Below, one piece after another: positions 50,601 to 59,600 of a stretch of DNA of 64,000 nt. The notes under the pieces were generated by a model. That model did no database searches. It saw only the letters and a program-made list of their open reading frames with translations, and was not told the DNA's origin. The position numbers and the translations under genes are program-made. Source of the DNA: Littorina saxatilis (lineage: Eukaryota > Mollusca > Gastropoda > Littorinimorpha > Littorinidae); contig NC_090261.1 of NCBI RefSeq assembly GCF_037325665.1, forward strand, positions 1,842,250 through 1,906,249. Direction: 5' to 3'. Position 1 is the stretch's first letter; the number at the start of each line of letters is the position of its first letter.

Positions 50601-53600
50601 TGTGTATTTAACCATCTTTTTTTAACCAGTCTTAAGTTCAGCAGATTATTTGTCCGGTTTCTAAAGGTTAGGTGTATTGTTTACACCTGTTTTTTCTAGA
50701 TTTTTGTCACTTCGGCTCTGTTACTAGATAGCATGTATGTATTAATTGAATTGTTGGCTTTTTCTTTGTTTCAGGCCTCAGTTGGCTCTGGAATATGCAG
50801 GGAAGGTGAGAATCTGAAATAAACTGCTGTATTGAAACCTCATCTACACAAGTCACTCCTTTAGTTCTCAACTATAGCTCTCAGACCTGGGAACCCATAC
50901 GATTTCGCCGTATTTTGTACGCATGGTTGTCGAGAATACGCTCAGTACGGTCAGTGGGAAAAAAATACGACGAGAAAAATTCCTAGACTACTTTTCTTCA
51001 CAAGCCCATCCTGAAGCCGATCCAGTATTTTGGCACATGATTACGTCACTAGATTAGCCGCCGTCGAAAAAAATATAATCGGTTCAAATCAATCAATCAA
51101 AACAACCAGGCAAACGAAAGTACGGTATTTGGCGAAATCGGCTCCGAGAATAAACAAGTGAAACAAAGAAGAAAAGTGAAAAAGTTTGAAGAAAAATATC
51201 ACACACACACAATTTGTAACCAACACACACATGTAGTCCCGCCCGGAATAAGCTTTTTGGGGATGATTTACAACTTTTGCGCACATTTCGAGCAGACGAA
51301 AACACAACATGGCGGCTCTCGCTCCTCCAACTATCGCGAGACACAAAAAAAACTAAATCGCGCGCGCGCGAGATCCTGATACATCCGGTGTTTCTCTGTA
51401 CGCTTGTCACGATGACTTGTTGACAAATGAAGATTCGCGAAAGAAAGAGAAAAGCGCCGAGTCTTGAGTAGAGAGGTAATAAAGTACCGCTAATCGAGCG
51501 AAATGAAAATCCGCGGCGACTTCCATTAGGTGAATGCTATTCAAGTTTAGGTAACGTTTTAGCCGCATCTTTTTATAAGCCGCCATGAGATTTTTTTTTT
51601 TTTAAGTCGCGGCTTGTAGTCCGTCAAATACGGTACAGTTTGTGTCAGTAAAAATTGAAAAAAGCATTTGTTTTAAATGTATAGGTAAACTTAATTAACG
51701 GTGTGACGGACGCGCATGAGGCATGTTTTAATCATGGATGTGCAAACGCTGTGTGGAGTACGCTCATTTTTTTGAAAATACACCAAGTTTGTTTGAGAAT
51801 ACTCAAAGTGCAAAACAGGGGTTCCCAGGTCTGAGCTCTTGTCCACAGAAATGATGTTTCCAAGGCCATTTACAATCTTTGACAGTAGTTTGAATCATAG
51901 ACATGTACAAGATAAGTACCTCTCCTTAGCAATAACTTTAGGTTTTGTGTTTAGAACAAATGACTGTTGCTGCATGAGTTTGTTGATGGTGCAGAACAAT
52001 GAGACTGGGCAAAAAAATAACGAGAACACCCGTTTGTGAAAGCGTTAGAAGAGATAGCTTTTTTGTCTCAAAGAAATGAAGCAAAGTAATAGATAACCCT
52101 GATGATGTATACTAAAATAAAAAAAATAAAAAAATACTGAAGCTGCCCAAAACTACCAGACATTTTGAAATGTTCCCGCAGTGGGGCACTGCGGTTATGA
52201 AATTAAAGGCCCCTCCTGTTTTTGGAACCGCAGGAGCTTTCTAGTTTGCTGTTAGGTAGATTTTTGGTTCCTCTTTCCTGTCATGCTCTCTTTTTCTTCA
52301 TGAATTCTTTTCTTTTTTCTGCCTTCTTGCTCATTCACCTGTATTTTTTCCAAAAATCTCTTCTCTTGCCGCTTGTCTCGCGATTCATGTATAGTTTAAT
52401 CTGTTAGTGTTCTGATGTAAGTCCAGCAGTAGATAGGTTAAGCATATTTTAACATACTGGAAACTGGTAATCTTCCAGTAGGTATTAATTTAGTTTTACT
52501 AAAGCCTGCTGGGACACAAGTAATGGGTTAGTGCATTTGTAAACAGGAATCGCTTGACAAGTGGCCCCCTTCATCCCCCCCTTCCTCGTCCTGATATGGC
52601 TCTGCGTAGTCGGCTGGACGTTAAGCAACAAATAAACAAACAAATTTTGAAATGTTGAAAGTGACAAAAGAGACATGTATGTGTGTAGCACAAGTACAGT
52701 GGAGCCCCCCTTTTCAAGACCTCCATTATTTTAGACATCCCCCTTCCCCTTTTCAAGACCTCCATTATTTTAGACTTCCCCCTTCCCCTTTTCAAGACCT
52801 CCATTATTTTAGACTTCCCCTTTTCAAGACCTCCATTATTTTAGACTTCCCCTTTTCAAGACCTCCATTATTTTAGACTTCCCCCTTCCCCTTTTCAAGA
52901 CCTCCATTATTTTAGACTTCCCCTTTTCAAGACCTCCATTATTTTAGACTTCCCCTTCCCCTTTTCAAGACCTCCATTATTTTAGACTTCCCCTTTTCAA
53001 GACCTCCATTATTGTAGACTTCCCCCTTCCCCTTTTCAAGACCTCCATTATTTTAGACATCCCCCTTCCCCTTTTCAAGACCTCCATTATTTTAGACTTC
53101 CCCTTTTCAAGACCTCTATTATTTTAGACTTCCCCTTTTCAAGACCTCCATTATTTTAGCCTTCCCCTTTTCAAGACCTCCATTATTTTAGACTTCCCCT
53201 TTTCAAGACCTCCATTATTTTAGCCTTCCCCTTTTCAAGACCTCCATTATTTTAGACTTCCCCTTTTCAAGACCTCCATTATTTTAGACTTCCCCTTTTC
53301 AAGACCTCCATTATTTTAGACTTCCCCCTTCCCCTTTTCAAGACCTCCATTATTTTAGACTTCCCCCTTCCCCTTTTCAAGACCTCCATTATTTTAGACT
53401 TCCCCCTTCCCCGTTTCAAGACCTCCATTATTTTAGACTTCCCCCTTTTCAAGACCTCCATTATTTTAGACTTCCCCCTTCCCCGTTTCAAGACCTCCAT
53501 TATTTTAGACATCCCCCTTCCCCTTTTCAAGACCTCCATTATTTTAGACATCCCTCTTCCCCTTTTCAAGACCTCCATTATTTTAGACATCCCCCTTCCC

Positions 53601-56600
53601 CTTTTCAAGACCTCCATTATTTTAGACATCCCCCTTCCCCTTTTCAAGACCTCCATTATTTTAGACTTCCCCCTTCCCCTTTTCAAGACCTCCATTATTT
53701 TAGACTTCCCCCTTCCCCTTTTCAATACCTTACTTTTTCACATTTTCTGTTCACATTCTCTATTAATTTACCTCTATTTTCACACTCCCTCCTTTCTCAG
53801 ACCTGATTTTCTCAGATTTGTGATCTTAAAAAGGAGTTCCACTGTACCAGCAAAGGTTAGACATTTTGAAATGTTGAAACTGACATCAGTGTGTGTGTAG
53901 AAGTAAGAGTGTTGTTTGTGCCACTTTCAGTGCACCAAGCTGAGGCAGCGACTGTTCGGCGAGCATCACCCCAAGACTCAGGACAGCCTGGACTTCTTTG
54001 CCACAGTGTACGCTGAGGTCGGCAAGCAGCAGTACAATGGTAGGTACTTTCTGTCAGCATTCTCCGATGTTCACCTATGTCTGATGCCACAGTGTACGCT
54101 GAGGTCAGCAAGCAGCAGTACATTGGTAGGTACTTTCTGTCAGCATTCTCCGATGTTCACCCATGTCTGATGCCACAGTGTACGCTGAGGTCGGCAAGCA
54201 GCAGTACAATGGTAGGTACTTTCTGTCAGCATTCTCCGATTAAATTACATATTCTCACCGCAATTCTCATAAATGCATTGACCTCAATCTCACATGCTAG
54301 ATGTCGAAACACTACTCAAATTACCTGCCCTTGTAAGGGTGGTAACCAAGCTAAAAACAGACGCGATAGCCGTTGCTATGCCCTGAACCCACTTGGTTAC
54401 CCATAACCCACCGCGCACCACGTGAGCGCCAGCATCCGGAATAATCTTTCTCGACTTTCGACGACACACGTAAGACGTGCGGAATTTGACTGCTCACTTG
54501 GCTTTCCCTAGCCCTCGTCTTTGTGATGATTCGGGCGCGTGGGAGCCTTTACCTGTTCGCCTTGCTTTTGGTGAGACCTGTCCTTTTTGTTAAATTGATT
54601 GGTTGTGTTAGCTGCTTGTTTACAGCCGCTTTAGAAATTTACTTTTCTAAGTGGACTACGGTGTTCGGCCTTTTAGCTTTTCCATAGATGGCCGATAGCA
54701 AGCAGTAACTTAGTGCGGGGCAGGGAGTGAATCGGCTGCTAGCCTTTTCTTAGAAACCTCTGTACGGGTCGTCGACCCTTCGAGTAGCACTTCTTTTGTG
54801 GTAGCTATTCGGGTGGATAAGGTTTCGTTTTTTTCTCCCTAGCCCCCATCTCCTCTTAAGGAGAATCAGTCAGTGTCCTCCGTTTGCGGGGAACTTAACG
54901 ATGATATATGTGTTTCTATTTCTCAGCTGTTTCAGGCACGATCGGCGGTTCACGCCCTCTCGTTCTTCAGCTTTGAACCGTGGTCTGGTGCAAATGGCCA
55001 GTTCGGTTCAGCCCGATTTTGCCTCTGGTGGTTCTGGGCTGTTCACGAGCACCCTCTCCTTTCAGGAGGGGGGGCCTGCTCCCTTCCTGCCTCTAACCAC
55101 TCTGATTACCTCCGGTAGTTCTCAGTGCGTTACGCAGCCCCCCGCCAAAGGGGGGGGGGGGGGATAGGGGGGGGGGCATTCCTGCTTCGCACCGTGGTCT
55201 GGTGCAAATGGCCAGTTCGGTTCAGCCCTTTCTGCCTCTGGTAGTACTGGGTTGTTCACGAGCACTCTCTCCGTAGGGAGAGGGGGCCTGCTCCCCGCCT
55301 GCTTGTGTCCGCTCACCTTGCTTTTAGCACAGCTGAGTCGGGCATGCAGCCCCCTTACTGTGAGGAAGGGGGAGTGGGGGGGGAATGGTAAGTCACGGCC
55401 TGGGCTTGTTCCCACTCTGCCTCAATGGGGGCAGGGGGCTGTGTCAGCTTCCCACCCTTTCCCGCCCTCCGGGCGCGATCGGGTGGGGGCTGTATCAGCG
55501 ACCCACCCTTTCCCGCCCACCGGGCAGGATCGGGTGGGGGCTGGAGCAGCGTTCCACCCTTTCCCTCCCTCTGGGCTGGATCGGGTGGGCACTGTTGGAC
55601 TGTCTTCACAGTCTGTGCCTCTATTGTCCTGGCCTGACAATCGCCCTCCTCCCCCATCGGGGTGGGTGAGCGGTGGGCTACAGGACTACAGCAGGTAGAC
55701 GGGTGGGGGCGGCCGTTTTTGCTCCCGTCTCTCACTCCGTCTTACCCCTCCCAGGGGCTGTTTTCTGCTGTGACTGCCCACCCTTACCCGCCCACCGGGC
55801 AGGATTGGGTGGGGGATGTATCAGCGTGCCACCCTTTCCCGCCCGCTGGGCAGGATCGGGTGGGGGCTGGAGCAGCGTTCCACCCTTTCCCTCCCTCTGG
55901 GCTAGATCGGGTGGGCGCTGTTGGACTGTCTTCACAGTCTGTGCCTCTATTGTCCTGGCCTGACAATCGCCCTCCTCCCCCATCGGGGTGGGTGAGCGGT
56001 GGGCTACAGGACTACAGCAGGTGGACGGGTGGGGGCGGCCGTTTTCGCTCCCGTCTCTCACTCCGTCTTACCCCTCTCAGGGGCTGTTTTCTGCTGTGAC
56101 TGCCCACCCTTTTCAAGCCCACCGGGCAGGATTGGGTGGGGGATGTATCAGCGTGCCACCCTTTCCCGCCCGCTGGGCAGGATCGGGTGGGCGCTGTTGG
56201 ACTGTCTTCACAGTCTGTGCCTTTATTGTCCTTGCCTGACAATCGCCCTCCTCCCCCATCGGGGTGGGTTTAGCGGTGGGGCTACAGGACTACAGCAGGT
56301 AGACGGGTGGGGTTGGCCGTTTTCGGTCCCTTCTCTCACTCCGTCTTACCCCTCTCGGGGGTCGTTTTCTGCTGTGACTGCCCACCTCCCTCCCCACTCG
56401 GGTAGTGGGGTGACTCAGTCTAGCCAAACGAGTTTTATTCACTGGGCCCAGTCAACCGCACAGCGGTCGGCGAACAATGGGCCTGCCTTGGCTTTGTTCG
56501 GTGGCCCCGGCCACCCTTCCTCTCGGCAGGGTGCTGTGCCTGCTTCTTCTTCTCTTCCCCTTTAGGGCAGGGGAGTGATGGTGTTTGGCAAGCGGGGTCG

Positions 56601-59600
56601 GAGCACGCTTTTGATTCTCCTGTCTCTCTTCCTTTGTATGGTAACACATTGGATGGTGGCGACTCAGATTTTATCTGATGAAGAGGTGGAGTATGTAGCT
56701 TTGCCTACTGTGTTTAGGCAGGCTATGTGATAAGCGCCTTCAGTGGCAGCGGCTTATTTTCCGGATGGGGTTGTTAATGCAGTCCAGGGTGTTTCTTTAC
56801 CCCCTTCTGCTGCTGTTGACTTTCGGCCTTCGCGGGTGGAATCACAATCTTTTAGTTTTGTGGAGTCTCCCGCCGTGGCTTACCTCATGTCACAACTTTT
56901 CCCTCTGCCAGCCGGGGCTGGCTTCGAGTGCCCAGACCACTTCTTGTCTCAGTTGGTGCAGAAGAAGGTGGACTGGAGCGTCTAGTCTAGGAATTTTATT
57001 CAGACTTTTTCTTTTCTAAGGGCGACGTTCCTGATTCCGCTGGAATTAGTTGCCTTGTTGCCCAAACATCCCTCAGCGAAAGAGGGAGGTCGACGCTGAC
57101 TCTTCCGTCACGATATAACCTGGAACGGCTGAAAATGACGTTAAACACCAATTAAAGAAAGAAAGAAAGACGCTGACTCTGCTCTCCCCTCTCTTGAGGA
57201 GATGGGTAGGCGTGATCTGTCAGACCTCTTCTTTACACTCAGTCGCTTCTCTGATTAAAGAGAAAGCTCACAGCGGGCGGGCTCGGCTTTCCTCTCTCGG
57301 CTTTGTCTGTTGACAAAGAAAAGCTCACAGCGGGCGGGCTTGACTGACCGGACTCGGTTTTGTCTCGTATCCCCGTTCTCCCTCCTTCTCGGCAGGGCGC
57401 TGAACGAAATACCCACCCCTCTCCCCCCTTGGGGCAGGTTAGCGGTGTGGTTTGATGGACAAACAAAGCTCGTTTTCACTCGCACTCCTGGCATGTATAT
57501 CAATTGGAGTTTTAGTGCTTCCTTCCCCGTCTCCCCGCCTTAGTGTTTTGACATAGCGGCGGGTGGGGATTAGGACTGCGTTGTGCAGGAGAAAGAGTGG
57601 TAGCGCTGCCTACTGCTGGTAGGCTCGCTATGCAAGGGTGGCTGTTGGGGCAGCTTAATATTTCCCGGCGGGGGTGGAGGATTCAGAGCTTGGTATTTCT
57701 CTTCCCCCTCTCTGCCAAGGATGACCTTAGGTCTACGCGGGCTGACTCGCAATCCTTTTGATTGCCTACCTCATGTCGCAGCTTTTGGCTTGACCCGCAC
57801 CTCAGGGTAGTGGTCTCCAGCCTACACCTTTTCTGCTGCTTCATGCGCGTGGTCCGGCTCCTACGGCTGCTAGGCTGTGGCTGGCTTCTAGGTTTGGGAT
57901 ACTTCGTTCTCACTTTTAGTGCGGAGGAAGATAGTTGGAATGTCAAGCTTCGGAATCTAATCCAGACTTTTTTTGTTGCCACGGGCTAGCTAGCCTGTTC
58001 CAGCTGTACTAGTCTTGTTACTTCACAAACAGACCATAGAGAGAGCGGGTGTTTTGGCAGTGTGCCCACACTGTCTTCACCTGGGTGATATCCCTCTTTT
58101 GCAGGGGTTTTGATGTCACACCTGCTACAGGAAGCACAGGATAGGCATTTTTCAGGTTGTTTGTTATAACCTACTCGGAAGCCTCAGTCTTACTCTTCTT
58201 TCAGTGGGGTTTCGTTTCAGTGACTCCTACCTCTCCTCTCTGAAGGAGGGGAGCGGCATGGTCTGGAATGATCAGCGATCAGCTGGTGCTGATGTTTTCC
58301 CCTGTGCTCTCACACGAGCCTGACGCATAGTCCCCAGCCCAGAGTTCTTCTCCCTGGGCATGTCAGCCTGCCTAATGCGTCCCCAGCCCAGAGTTCTTCT
58401 ACCTGGGCATGTCAGCCTGCCTTATGCGTCCCCAGCCCAGAGTTCTTCTACCTGGGCATGTCAGCCTGCCTTATGCGTCCCCAGCCCAGAGTTCTTCTAC
58501 CTGGGCATGTCGTTTGACACTTTCTCTTGGAAGGTTCGTCCTTCACAGGAGAGAAAAGGGAGGCTTTAGGCTCTTAGCACTGCCAGACTGGCGTGACCGC
58601 AGACGTCTGCGAGGCCTTAGCCTCGATCCTCTGTCACATGGATTCGATGGCCAGGCGGTTCCCTCTAGGACTTTACCCTAGCTTTGCCCCCTCTGGACTT
58701 AGACCACGTCAGGGATGCGTCTCTGTCCTGATGGGGAGCCCACATGGGCAATCACAGCTTGGGGCTGTTTACGTAGACGCAACTCCTTTGGCATTTCAAT
58801 TGCCTGGAGTTAGGAGCAGTAGCTCTCAGTCTACTAGCCTTTCTCTTTGGCTATATATGCACCATGTCCGTTTGCATACGGACAATACTTCTGTTGCTGT
58901 CTTTGTGGATGAGCAGGTAGGAGCAAGTTCTCTCTCCCTGGCAGACAGAGCTTATGGGATTCCGATTGGGTGCCTGTCACACCAAATCATTATCTCAGGT
59001 AAATATCTCCCCGGCCAGCTCAATAATCTGGCCGACTCGCTCAGCAGGACCTCTCAGGACTTGCACACGGGCTGGGCCTTCTGCATACAGGGCTGGAGTT
59101 TGTGCTGTTTGTGTTGCAGATCGTGGGTTATGACTCTGATCTGGGGGCATGAAGTACATAGGTCCTCCACTTTCTCTGTGTGCCCCTTATTGGCCAATTC
59201 GTGTTTAGAGCAGGGGTGCAACTCCTTAGCGCCCCTCTCTCAATCCAGGTGGTTAATCACCTCTGTTTCTTATCGCAGCTACTCTGAAACAGATAGGCCT
59301 CTCTATCGTTGGTCATGGCGCTTTTGTGTGCATGATCAAAGGACCTTGTTTTAAGAGGTTTAGAGGCTTACCCCTCTTTGGGATTTGCTCTAGTTTTGGA
59401 ATGGTTGCGTTCTTTGGCATTTTGAGCCCTTACTCTTGGCTCGTTTGCTAGACTTAACGCGTAGGACTTTGTTCCTCTTACTCTGGGCTCAGGCCTGAAG
59501 GTCAGTGAGACCCATGTACCATTGAGGTTACCGGAGAGGATAGCCTTGGAACATAACAATTCCGTTTTTTCACAGCTTTTCGGCCAGGTTTCTTTGGATC

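Noticed and set aside
53279-53725. A 148-residue repetitive protein
   Set aside because: Pure product of the 31/38-bp repeat inside a transposon.
54873-56649. Several overlapping proline- and glycine-rich frames as host genes
   Set aside because: They lie within the DIRS fossil in a GC-rich, internally repeated region.
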